22,623 nt of DNA from NCBI GenBank assembly GCA_018609945.1, contig JAHENO010000194.1, forward strand, positions 1-22,623, in the 5' to 3' direction. The position numbers and the translations under genes were made by a program. Origin of the DNA: Haloarculaceae archaeon (GTDB lineage Archaea; Halobacteriota; Halobacteria; Halobacteriales; Haloarculaceae). The notes below the pieces were generated by a model that made no database searches, was not told where the DNA came from, and saw only the letters and a program-made list of their open reading frames with translations. Shown here piece by piece: positions 6,699 to 13,229 of the stretch (its first letter is position 1; each line of letters begins with the position of its first letter).

Positions 6699-7757
6699 GT
6701 GGACTCGGAGTTCGCGTTCGAACTGCAGGTCTGTGCGTGGGCCGAGCGCTTCTGGCCGCCCGAGGACCGGGACCGGTCGGTCGTCGTCGCGAGGCAGCTG
6801 GGCACGCGGCTCCGCCGCTGGGACACGCTCGTGATAGAGTGCCACCCCGACGCCCTCGCCGAGCGCGCCCGCTTTGGGCCGCGGCGCCTCGATTCGGACC
6901 TGCTGCACGTCGTCCGGCACGCCCCTGCCGAGTGGGCGTGGTACCGCGACGCGCTCCCGGACCCCGGCTATCCCTGGCGGTACGTCCGGGAGGCAATCCA
7001 CCGCGCGAGCGACCGGGGAATCGTCGAGACGCGCCGCCGGGGCAACCGCATCCACCTCCGCCGACGGTGGCCCTACCCCGACTGGGTCGACCGCGTCGTC
7101 GCCATCGAGAACAAGCCCGACCTGGACGCGAGCGCCGCCCGCAGGCTGGCCCCGCAACTGGAACGCGACGTCGCCCTGGGGCTGGCAGACGAGGTCTGGG
7201 TCGCCACCGCCGCCACCGGCGAGCGTGTCGAACCAGCCCTGCTGGAGGACATGCCCGTCGAGGCGGGAATCCTCACCGTCGAGCGGGGCGACCGGGGTGC
7301 GGACGCCGTCGACGTCGCCTGGCGCCCTCGGCAACTCCGGGTCGGCGAGCCGGGCACCAGAATCGTGGACCGGCCGGACGGAACCGGACGGGACGCGTCG
7401 GCGGCCCGCTTCGAGTACGCCGACCCAGACTGGAAGGCAGCCAAGCGCCGCGAAATCGCCGAGCGGGCCTACGAGCGGGGGTGGCGGTCCTACGCCGACG
7501 CGATGCGCCCGGACTGCCGGCACTTCCGGCTCGAACCGTGCGAGGGCGTCGCCAGACCGTACTGCACGGCCAAATCCTGTCACCAGACCGCTGCGGAGTG
7601 TGCCGGGTCATGCCCGGAGTTCGAACCCGAACCGCCCGCCTGGCGGCAGCGCGGGTGGCCCATCGAGGGTGGCCCCGGTGCAGCCATCAAGCGCCTCCTC
7701 GCGGGACAGCGCGCGCGCCAGCGTCCGGGTCTCGATGAGCAGTCCCGGGAGGGCTGA
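6699..7757 (+). CDS. DUF5787-like protein; possible PD-(D/E)XK nuclease with cysteine cluster
   Basis: The protein of 352 residues is uncharacterised; I associate it with the haloarchaeal DUF5787 family. The N-terminal part has a helix with an acidic residue (FELQVCAWAE) and a strand-like WDTLVIE segment with D42 and E47. A basic region that may be a winged helix follows (about 90-125). Then comes RVVAIENKPDLDAS with E137-x-K139 and a downstream Gln-containing helix (RRLAPQLERDVALGLADEV) leading to a strand (VWVAT). That order matches the E...D...ExK...Q plan of PD-(D/E)XK nucleases, but this is my reading, not a database hit. The C-terminal 85 residues hold six cysteines (C273, C281, C289, C294, C301, C305), which could bind zinc or an iron-sulfur cluster. 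GTG at 6699 begins just before the conserved-looking N terminus; the open frame upstream is antisense to grpE. It is divergent from grpE and convergent with the next gene. Confidence 0.8.
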   Translation: MDSEFAFELQVCAWAERFWPPEDRDRSVVVARQLGTRLRRWDTLVIECHPDALAERARFGPRRLDSDLLHVVRHAPAEWAWYRDALPDPGYPWRYVREAIHRASDRGIVETRRRGNRIHLRRRWPYPDWVDRVVAIENKPDLDASAARRLAPQLERDVALGLADEVWVATAATGERVEPALLEDMPVEAGILTVERGDRGADAVDVAWRPRQLRVGEPGTRIVDRPDGTGRDASAARFEYADPDWKAAKRREIAERAYERGWRSYADAMRPDCRHFRLEPCEGVARPYCTAKSCHQTAAECAGSCPEFEPEPPAWRQRGWPIEGGPGAAIKRLLAGQRARQRPGLDEQSREG

Positions 7758-7782
7758 CGCTCGACCCTCTCGCACGGTAAGG

Positions 7783-8268
7783 CTACGCCTCGACGGTGTC
7801 CCGAACGGTGATCGATTCGCGCTCCAGCGCCAGCCGGAACGTCGGGACAGTCTTCCGGACCCGCTCGACAGCGCCCTTGTCGACGAGCGTGTGGAGCGCC
7901 GAGCGCACTTCGTCGACCGACGGGTCGTGTCCCGCAGCGCGGAGGTCCTGGAGGGTGGCGACGACGCTCTGTGGTTCCCCCTCTGGGCCGGCGAGGATGT
8001 CCAGGATGGCGACCTGGAGCGGCGTCGCGTCCACCAGCCGTTCGCCGTCGTCGACCGCCTCGCCGTCGACCAGTGCTTCCGCTTCCGGCGTCGCACAGAT
8101 CAGGCTGTCCTCGTTGCGGTAGTAGTATTCCCCGAGCTCGGACTCGAGGTAGCTGTGGACCTCGCTGCCGCTGTCGAGGTCCCACCGTTCCTGGAGCGCG
8201 GCGTTCTTCGTCGGCTGGAGTGCCACCACGTCCGCCAGTCGCTCGCGGGCCTGCTCCGAGAGGGTCAT
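7783..8268 (-). CDS. DUF5797-like small protein, probable winged-helix
   Basis: This 161-residue acidic protein is uncharacterised; from memory it resembles the haloarchaeal DUF5797 family. It appears to hold two winged-helix-like halves: residues about 3-65, with a recognition-helix-like SGSEVHSYLESELGEYYYR ending in a wing, and about 82-150, TPLQVAILDILAG followed by a helix-turn-helix-like pattern and a basic wing (VERVRKTVPTFRLA). That suggests DNA binding or protein assembly rather than catalysis. ATG at 8268 is preceded in frame by GTG; I prefer the ATG, which has a GGGG-rich stretch about 5 bases upstream. It is convergent with the DUF5787-like gene across 25 bases. No promoter was obvious. 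Confidence 0.82.
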   Translation of the reverse strand: MTLSEQARERLADVVALQPTKNAALQERWDLDSGSEVHSYLESELGEYYYRNEDSLICATPEAEALVDGEAVDDGERLVDATPLQVAILDILAGPEGEPQSVVATLQDLRAAGHDPSVDEVRSALHTLVDKGAVERVRKTVPTFRLALERESITVRDTVEA

Positions 8269-8383
8269 CACCAGCCCCTATTCCGAGCGGGTACATCGGC
8301 GTTGCGGAATCGCCTCGCGACCGTCGTTAGGGTTCGATCCCCGTTTCCTCGCGCGACCGGTCTCTCTCACCCACATCCCGGCA
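8269..8383. other. Intergenic gap, no gene seen
   Basis: About 115 bases between the DUF5797-like start and the Mut7-C stop. It must hold the upstream region of the DUF5797-like gene and the end of the PolX transcript. A GGTTCGATCCC stretch at 8331-8341 resembles a tRNA T-loop but no tRNA folds around it. Confidence 0.5.
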
Positions 8384-8860
8384 CTACAGTTCCGTCAGCG
8401 TCTCCGCAACGTCGTCCCAGTGGCTGCCCCGCCAGAAGTGCTGCCCGCAGTCGGGGCACCGCCACACCGCCATCTCTCCCGGGTCGGGGGCGTACGCCGG
8501 TGTGGGGTCCGTCGTCTCGACGCGTGCCAGGGCGGCGTTGCAGACGCCACACCGCTGCGGCTCCGACGGCAATGTGAGGTCGAATCCCGCTGTGGCCAGT
8601 TCGCGGAGTTGGTCCTCGACTGCCCGTGACTCGAGCAGGACGCTTTCCCCGGCCCGTCGGGCCAGTTCTCTGTCCCGTGTGACGATCAGCCGGTCCTCGC
8701 TCGCGGCCAGATCCAACAGCGCGTCGTCGGCTTCGACCCCCTCGTCGAGCGCGTAGGCGACGTCGTACCCGCACATCCGCAGGTAGGTGGCGAGTTTTCC
8801 AAGCATCGTATCGAGGAGGAGCGGTCCGGACGACGCCTGTCGGTCCTGGCGGTCGGTCAT
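8384..8860 (-). CDS. Mut7-C RNase domain protein (DUF82)
   Basis: The 158-residue product matches the stand-alone Mut7-C RNAse domain: a PIN-like N-terminal part (residues 11-95) with LLLDTMLGKLATYLRMCGYD, where the first Asp is the expected metal ligand, then ADDALLDLA and IVTRDRELARRA with further acidic residues, followed by a C-terminal zinc ribbon. The ribbon cysteines are visible as RCGVCNA and RCPDCGQ. Such proteins are predicted single-strand-specific RNases; the bacterial and archaeal forms are poorly studied. Its ATG overlaps the polX stop by 4 bases (ATGA at 8857-8860), so it is translationally coupled to the polymerase and is last in that operon. A role in removing RNA or processing ends during repair is inferred from this pairing only. 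Confidence 0.9.
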   Translation of the reverse strand: MTDRQDRQASSGPLLLDTMLGKLATYLRMCGYDVAYALDEGVEADDALLDLAASEDRLIVTRDRELARRAGESVLLESRAVEDQLRELATAGFDLTLPSEPQRCGVCNAALARVETTDPTPAYAPDPGEMAVWRCPDCGQHFWRGSHWDDVAETLTEL

Positions 8861-10590
8861 CCGAGGAACGCGCGCACGCCGTCAGCGTCCCGGGCGTTGA
8901 GGACATCCGCCGGCGTGGCCCACCCGCGACGGGCCGTGTGGACGCCGTACCGCACCAGTTCGTAGGCGCTACTCCGGTGGGCGTCCGTGTTCACGACGAC
9001 CGTCGCGCCCGCGTCGATCGCCGTCTGGACGGCACGCCCCCGCAGGTCCAGGCGCCGTGGATCGGCGTTGATCTCCAGGGCCGTGTCGTGGTCGGCCGCG
9101 ACGCTCGCCAGGCGCTCTATATCGACATCGAGACCGGCCCGCTCGTTGATCCGCCGCCCCGTCGGGTGGCCGACCACGTCGACCGCCGGGTGCTGTGCGG
9201 CGGCCACGAGGCGGTCGGTGCCGTCCCCGTCCAGGGCGGCGTGTGGCGAGGCGACCACGAGGTCGAGCTCGGCGAGGAGGTCGTCAGCGACCGACACGGA
9301 CCCGTCTGCCGCGATGTTCGCCTCGACGCCGGCGAAGACGGCGATGGCCGCGTCGTCCGCGACCGCGCGGACCTCGGGGAGTTGCTCGCGTATCGTCGCG
9401 TCGTCGAGGCCGACGCCCCCGACCATACCGGGGCCGGTCGCGTGGTCCGTGATGGCCACGTAGTCGTGGCCGAACTCGGCCGCGCCCCGGACCATCTCCG
9501 CGATGCTCTCGGTGCCGTCCGACCAGTCCGTGTGCACGTGGAGGTCGCCGCGGATCCCAGCCAGCGAGAGCAGGTCCGGCAGTTCGCCCGCGGCGGCGGC
9601 CGTGATTTCGCCGCGGTCCTCCCGGAGTTCGGGCGGAATCCACGGCAGATCGAGCGCCTTGTACATGCTCGCCTCGGATTCGCCCGCGACCCGCTCGCCG
9701 GCGCGCTGGCCCTCGCTGTCCGTCTCCGAGACGTCGAACACGCCGTACTCGTTCATCTTCAGGTCGCGGTCGATGGCACGGTTGCGCAGGGCGACGTTGT
9801 GATCCTTGCTGCCGGTGAAGTACTGGAGTGCGGCGCCGAACTCCGCGGGCACGACCACCCGCAGATCGACCCGGACGCCGCCCGCCCGGACGCTCGCCTT
9901 GCCGGTCCCGGCCTCGATCACCGTCTCGGCCTCGGGCCAGTCAGTGAACGCCTCGACGACCGCCTCGCCGTCCTCGCTGGCCGCCAGCACGTCGACGTCG
10001 CCGACGCTCGGGGCCCACCGGCGGATCGACCCTGCGAGTTCGCACTCCGTGACGGCCGGGACGCCCGCGAGATACTCCCGGACCGCTTCACCCCGTGGAC
10101 GTGCCTCGGTGAGCAGCGACCGCTCGTGTGCCTCGCGGGCGAAGGGGATGCCCTCGAGGATGTTCGACTCGGTCTTGGCACCGAACCCGTCGAGGTCGCG
10201 TATCTCGCCGGCCGTTGCCGCGGCTTCGAGGTCGTCCAGTGTCTGCACGCCGAGGGCCTCGTAGAGGGTTCCCACGGTCTTCGGGCCGACACCCTCCACC
10301 CGCGTCAGGGCGTCCATCTCGGCCGGGATCTCCTCCCGGAGTTCCTCGAGTTCCTCGATGGATCCGGTCTGGACGTACTCGACGATTTTCGCGGAGATGG
10401 CGTCGCCCACGCCATCGATCGCCGCGACCGCGTCCGGTCCCTCTCTCGCGAGGTCGACCACCGACTCGGGGTACTCGCGGACGTTCTCGGCCGCCCGCCG
10501 GTACGCACGGGGCTTGTACTCCACGCCCGTTGCCTCCAGACGGTCCGCGAACTCTTCGAGGAGGGCCGCGACAGTCTCGTCGTCGGTCAT
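8857..10590 (-). CDS. polX: Family X DNA polymerase with PHP domain (PolX)
   Basis: The 577-residue enzyme is a gap-filling repair polymerase. It has three helix-hairpin-helix segments (IDGVGDAISAK at 58-68, VEGVGPKTVGTLY at 98-110, LDGFGAKTESN at 133-143), a nucleotidyltransferase palm with GSIRRWAPSVGDVDV, giving catalytic D198 and D200 plus D242, and the FTGSKDHNVALR segment. A complete C-terminal PHP phosphoesterase follows: H351/H353, D382/H383, E423, H450, H475 and D536/H538, all present, so 3'-5' exonuclease or 3'-phosphatase and AP-endonuclease-type activity is likely. ATG at 10590 was chosen over an upstream in-frame ATG at 10671 because it overlaps the stop of the preceding gene as ATGA and starts where PolX proteins normally do. 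It is the middle gene of a three-gene coupled operon with a DUF5788-like protein before it and Mut7-C after it. Confidence 0.95.
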   Translation of the reverse strand: MTDDETVAALLEEFADRLEATGVEYKPRAYRRAAENVREYPESVVDLAREGPDAVAAIDGVGDAISAKIVEYVQTGSIEELEELREEIPAEMDALTRVEGVGPKTVGTLYEALGVQTLDDLEAAATAGEIRDLDGFGAKTESNILEGIPFAREAHERSLLTEARPRGEAVREYLAGVPAVTECELAGSIRRWAPSVGDVDVLAASEDGEAVVEAFTDWPEAETVIEAGTGKASVRAGGVRVDLRVVVPAEFGAALQYFTGSKDHNVALRNRAIDRDLKMNEYGVFDVSETDSEGQRAGERVAGESEASMYKALDLPWIPPELREDRGEITAAAAGELPDLLSLAGIRGDLHVHTDWSDGTESIAEMVRGAAEFGHDYVAITDHATGPGMVGGVGLDDATIREQLPEVRAVADDAAIAVFAGVEANIAADGSVSVADDLLAELDLVVASPHAALDGDGTDRLVAAAQHPAVDVVGHPTGRRINERAGLDVDIERLASVAADHDTALEINADPRRLDLRGRAVQTAIDAGATVVVNTDAHRSSAYELVRYGVHTARRGWATPADVLNARDADGVRAFLG

Positions 10591-11054
10591 CGGCCCATTC
10601 CCCGGCTCGACCGGCTCTGTCCCGTTGTCTCCTCCTCCTGACCCAGCGCCTTGCGGAGAAAGTCCATCCACCGCTTGCGGTCGGCGGCCTCCTTGGCCTG
10701 GGCCTCCCGTTCGACGTCGACCGGGCCGAGCTGTCCGAGCGCCTCGAGCGCGCGGTCGATGCCGACGATCGCGTTCGCGAGTTCCGTGCCCTCCTCGTAG
10801 GAGATGTCGCCGTCCTCGATACGCTGCTTGCGCTGGAGCCGTTCGCGTCTGAGGTTGCGCTTGGCGCGTTCGACGCGCTCGCGCTCGCCGGCCGGCACGG
10901 TCTCGCGGCGCCGGATCTCGAAGACGAACTCCTGCAGGGCCACCTCTTCACCCTGTATCTCGATCTCCTCGGGGATGTCGGCGCCGATCGTCGCGCCCTC
11001 GCGCTCGATCCGCTCCAGGAGACGTTTGCGCTCGAACTCTTGCACGTCACTCAC
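10587..11054 (-). CDS. DUF5788-like small helical protein
   Basis: The 155-residue protein is uncharacterised; I associate it with the haloarchaeal DUF5788 family. It is highly charged and mostly helical, with coiled-coil potential at 50-80 (ETVPAGERERVERAKRNLRR and onward) and a C-terminal Lys/Arg-rich helix (AADRKRWMDFLRKALG). No enzyme motif is seen. The start is GTG at 11054, supported by a strong GGGAGG ribosome-binding site 6 bases upstream (11061-11066). Its stop overlaps the polX ATG as ATGA, so both proteins are probably made in step. A partner, loading or dimerisation function for PolX is an inference from that coupling. Confidence 0.85.
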   Translation of the reverse strand: MSDVQEFERKRLLERIEREGATIGADIPEEIEIQGEEVALQEFVFEIRRRETVPAGERERVERAKRNLRRERLQRKQRIEDGDISYEEGTELANAIVGIDRALEALGQLGPVDVEREAQAKEAADRKRWMDFLRKALGQEEETTGQSRSSRGMGR

Positions 11055-11060
11055 TACCGG

Positions 11061-11066
11061 CCTCCC
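11061..11066 (-). promoter_or_regulatory. Shine-Dalgarno site deciding the GTG start of the DUF5788-like gene
   Basis: GGGAGG on the minus strand lies 6 bases before GTG at 11054, an ideal spacing. Since most genes here look leaderless, a strong site suggests translation from within a longer transcript that starts at the zinc-ribbon gene or archease. Confidence 0.55.
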
Positions 11067-11123
11067 CTACTTCGCTTCTTCGCTACCGAGGTACCGCTGT
11101 CTCCGGGCCGCGAGGTGCGCCCC

Positions 11124-11321
11124 CTACCGGGGACGCTCCGTAATCTCGGCCCAGCAGTCGGGACAGTGTACCTGGACGCGGTCGTCCTCGACGACCAGCA
11201 GCCAGTCTCCCCTGACGGGGCTCTCGTGGGCACAGTGGGGACAGACCAGGACGGCCTTGCCGCCTTCCGAACGCGGGGCCGTCGCTGACCCAACGCTCTC
11301 CGTGGCGTGTGTTCGGGTCAT
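11124..11321 (-). CDS. Small zinc-ribbon protein
   Basis: This 65-residue protein has two knuckles, LVCPHCAHESP and VHCPDCWAEI, that would bind one zinc ion in a rubredoxin-like ribbon. The first 20 residues are low in complexity and probably flexible. Such small haloarchaeal zinc ribbons are usually of unknown function and may bind nucleic acid or protein partners. ATG at 11321 is preceded by a possible ACACTTATCC box centred 26 bases upstream, so the gene may start its own leaderless transcript. It sits 51 bases after archease and 69 bases before the DUF5788-like gene, on the same strand. Confidence 0.8.
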   Translation of the reverse strand: MTRTHATESVGSATAPRSEGGKAVLVCPHCAHESPVRGDWLLVVEDDRVQVHCPDCWAEITERPR

Positions 11322-11342
11322 TGTGACCGCTAGGGGCCGGCC

Positions 11343-11352
11343 GGATAAGTGT
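11343..11352 (-). promoter_or_regulatory. Possible promoter of the zinc-ribbon gene
   Basis: ACACTTATCC on the minus strand is centred 26 bases before the ATG at 11321. It may drive the zinc-ribbon, DUF5788-like, polX and Mut7-C genes separately from archease. The box is weak and the call rests on spacing. Confidence 0.3.
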
Positions 11353-11372
11353 TTGTTGGCGAATTGTAATGT

Positions 11373-11783
11373 TTAAACGTCGAAGACGACGTAGGCATGC
11401 CACCCATCGTCTCTCCGGGAGATGTCCATTTCGGAGTAGGTGACGGCCTTCAGGTCGCGAGCAGTCACGTCCGCCAGCGGTACGGCGCGATACGAGGCGT
11501 CGACGCGCCAGGTTCCGTCGGTCCGGTCGACGCTGGCATCGTTGTCGACCGGGAGCACCGACCGGACGTCCCGCTCGTAGATGAGTCGGTCGAGGTAGTC
11601 GAACAGGAGGGCCTCCCGGCCCTCGGCAGTCACCGACACGTCGACCCGGTCGCCACCGTCGGGCACAGTCTCGCACATCGCGGCGGCCATGCCGTCCGCG
11701 ACGGCCGCGAAGACCGCGCCGAGCGTCTCGCCGGCGGCCTCGACGGCCACGTCGGCGGTGTGTTCGCGGAGTTCGTATCCCAT
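11373..11783 (-). CDS. Archease, RNA ligase RtcB activator
   Basis: Archease speeds guanylylation and turnover of the RNA ligase RtcB, which joins tRNA halves after intron removal. The 136-residue protein has the family pattern: N-terminal YELREHTADVAVEAAG with the metal-binding His/Asp region, central LLFDYLDRLIYERD, and the C-terminal DLKAVTYSEMDI motif followed by WHAYVVFDV. Length is normal. ATG at 11783 is preceded by a GGTGAGG ribosome-binding sequence about 5 bases upstream and a possible GATATGG box near 11833-11840, so this gene likely has a short leader. No rtcB is in the window. It heads a same-strand run leading to PolX, though the gaps of 51 and 69 bases leave co-transcription unproven. 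Confidence 0.95.
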   Translation of the reverse strand: MGYELREHTADVAVEAAGETLGAVFAAVADGMAAAMCETVPDGGDRVDVSVTAEGREALLFDYLDRLIYERDVRSVLPVDNDASVDRTDGTWRVDASYRAVPLADVTARDLKAVTYSEMDISRRDDGWHAYVVFDV

Positions 11784-11932
11784 CTGTCCTCACCGGTCCA
11801 ATCGGAGGCGGCGTCGTGCCGCCGGTGTCACGACCATATCGTTCCGTCGGGGACGGACTGTGAAAGGATTGTGGGCGCGTTCGTGGCCGCTCTGCTGGCA
11901 GTTCCCGGCAGATCGTGGCTCGCATGCGGTGG

Positions 11933-11940
11933 AATTATTA
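11933..11940 (+). promoter_or_regulatory. TATA box of the acetyltransferase gene
   Basis: AATTATTA is centred about 29 bases before GTG at 11966 and predicts transcription starting next to that codon. It argues against the upstream ATG at 11924-11926 region, because a message starting near 11963 would not contain it. Confidence 0.5.
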
Positions 11941-11965
11941 CGATTCCCGCACGTACGAGTGTGTA

Positions 11966-12448
11966 GTGAGCGTCAACGTCCAGCGACGTATCATCGATCC
12001 CGGGTCAGACGATGGCGTCGAGCGGGCGTGGCAACTCAAGGAGCGCATCCGGGAAGAGGACGGAGTGCTCCGGCAGCGACGCCGGTTTTTCCGGAACGCG
12101 TACAAGCGGTCGACGGTCTACAGCTACGTCGACCGCGGTGCCGACCGGCTGATCGGCTTCGCGGCGGTCCGTCGCGACGGGTACATCCTCTTTCTGGCGG
12201 TCAGCCCGGAATACCGCGGGGAGGGCTTCGGCAAGCGGCTGGTCGCCTCCGTCGCCGACGACTACACGACGGTGACCTGCCACGCCCGCACGACCAACCA
12301 GGAGGCCCTGCAGTTCTACCGCCATCTGGGATTCGAGGTCACCCGGCGCATCGACAGTTACTACGAGGACGGGGGCGACGCCTACTACCTGCAACTCGGC
12401 GAGTCCGGGAGCATCCGCGACCGGCTGGCGAATCTGATCGGGCGGTGA
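11966..12448 (+). CDS. GNAT family N-acetyltransferase (RimI-like)
   Basis: The 160-residue protein has the GNAT fold: strand beta-4 YILFLAVSPEYRG leading into the acetyl-CoA pyrophosphate loop RGEGFGKRL (the Q/R-x2-G-x-G/A motif, here R-G-E-G-F-G-K), then VTCHARTTNQEALQFYRHLGFEV, the usual C-terminal signature in which Asn and Tyr contact the cofactor. It moves acetyl groups from acetyl-CoA to an amine; the target, perhaps a protein N terminus or lysine, cannot be read from the sequence. GTG at 11966 was chosen because a TATA-like box lies 29 bases upstream and because the protein then starts with the conserved-looking SVNVQRR. It is divergent from archease and 102 bases before the phosphoribosyltransferase. 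Confidence 0.92.
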   Translation: MSVNVQRRIIDPGSDDGVERAWQLKERIREEDGVLRQRRRFFRNAYKRSTVYSYVDRGADRLIGFAAVRRDGYILFLAVSPEYRGEGFGKRLVASVADDYTTVTCHARTTNQEALQFYRHLGFEVTRRIDSYYEDGGDAYYLQLGESGSIRDRLANLIGR

Positions 12449-12517
12449 CACGCCCGGACACGCCGCGAACGCATTCCCCGAACACGGGACCGTGTGTCCC
12501 GGCCGGGACTCGGCGTC

Positions 12518-12524
12518 TTTATAT
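12518..12524 (+). promoter_or_regulatory. TATA box of the phosphoribosyltransferase gene
   Basis: TTTATAT, a near-consensus archaeal TATA box, is centred 30 bases before ATG at 12551. It decides that start over an in-frame ATG at 12494, which lies upstream of the box. Confidence 0.6.
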
Positions 12525-12550
12525 CGGTCGCTGTCGAAGGTCCCGACGGA

Positions 12551-13168
12551 ATGGGTTCGTCACCGATCGACGTACGCGAACGGCCCCCCTACGCCGTCGA
12601 CCAGTTCCGCGTCAAGACCGAGTACGAGTCCGATCTGGAGAGCATCCTCATCTCCGAAGGCGAGATCGAAAACAGGGTCGCCGCCCTCGCGGACGACATC
12701 TCGGAGGAGTACGCCACACGGAGCGGACGGGAACTGTACGCCGTCTGCGTCCTGAAGGGTGCGATGCGGTTTTTCGGCTCCCTGACGCCGCAACTGGACT
12801 TCGACGGCGCATTCTCGGAAGGGGTCGTCCGTGCGGACCGGTACTCCGGCGGCGAAGGTGCCGACCGGACGGAAGTCAGATTTTTAGAACGTGACATGAT
12901 CGACGGCAAGGACATCCTCATCGTCGAGGACATCATCGACGAGGGACGCACGCTGCGGGCCATCCTCGAGCGTCTCGACGACTACGACCCCAACTCGGTC
13001 GAGGTCGCGGTCCTGTTCGACAAGGAGGCCCGGCGTGCGGTCGACGTCGACATCGCCTTCACGGGCTTTCACATCCCCGACGAGTTCGTCGTCGGCTACG
13101 GCCTCGACTACGACGAGGAATACCGGAACCTCCGCCACCTCGGCGTCCTGAAGGACTCGCGGCTCTGA
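12551..13168 (+). CDS. Hypoxanthine-guanine phosphoribosyltransferase-type enzyme
   Basis: The 205-residue protein is a type I phosphoribosyltransferase, which joins a purine base to PRPP in salvage. The PRPP-binding signature VEDIIDEGRT is at residues 125-134, with adjacent acidic residues E126/D127 as expected. The second half follows the bacterial-type HPRT plan closely: VLFDKEARR, then FTGFHIPDEFVVGYGLDYDEEYRNLRHLGVL, where the Phe/Val stretch and Asp shape the purine pocket. The N-terminal 30 residues are an extension beyond typical bacterial enzymes. It differs from the separate archaeal-type Hpt family, so guanine, hypoxanthine or another base is possible. ATG at 12551 is set by the TATA box at 12518-12524. 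priS follows 61 bases later. Confidence 0.88.
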   Translation: MGSSPIDVRERPPYAVDQFRVKTEYESDLESILISEGEIENRVAALADDISEEYATRSGRELYAVCVLKGAMRFFGSLTPQLDFDGAFSEGVVRADRYSGGEGADRTEVRFLERDMIDGKDILIVEDIIDEGRTLRAILERLDDYDPNSVEVAVLFDKEARRAVDVDIAFTGFHIPDEFVVGYGLDYDEEYRNLRHLGVLKDSRL

Positions 13169-13197
13169 GAGCGCTCGCCGGGGAGTCGCCCCGAAAG

Positions 13198-13207
13198 CCC
13201 TTTTGGG
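13198..13207 (+). promoter_or_regulatory. Possible priS promoter
   Basis: CCCTTTTGGG is centred about 27 bases before the priS ATG at 13230, consistent with a leaderless transcript for priS and the coupled GINS gene. It is less AT-rich than the better boxes here. Confidence 0.3.
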
Positions 13208-13229
13208 TGGCTACTGCAACCTCGGGGCG

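Noticed and set aside
8331..8343. GGTTCGATCCCCG, resembling a tRNA T-loop and arm
   Set aside because: The flanks do not give an acceptor, D or anticodon stem, and the T-stem itself pairs at only three positions.
8938..10641. 567-codon plus-strand open frame opposite polX
   Set aside because: It is antisense to an intact PolX with all catalytic motifs and has no recognisable domain.
10591..10671. N-terminal extension of PolX to an ATG at 10671
   Set aside because: It would overlap the preceding gene by 85 bases and adds a Gly-rich leader; the ATGA overlap at 10587-10590 gives a normal PolX start.
11965..12448. Use of the upstream in-frame ATG for the acetyltransferase
   Set aside because: The TATA-like box at 11933-11940 lies downstream of that ATG, and the added residues look unconserved.
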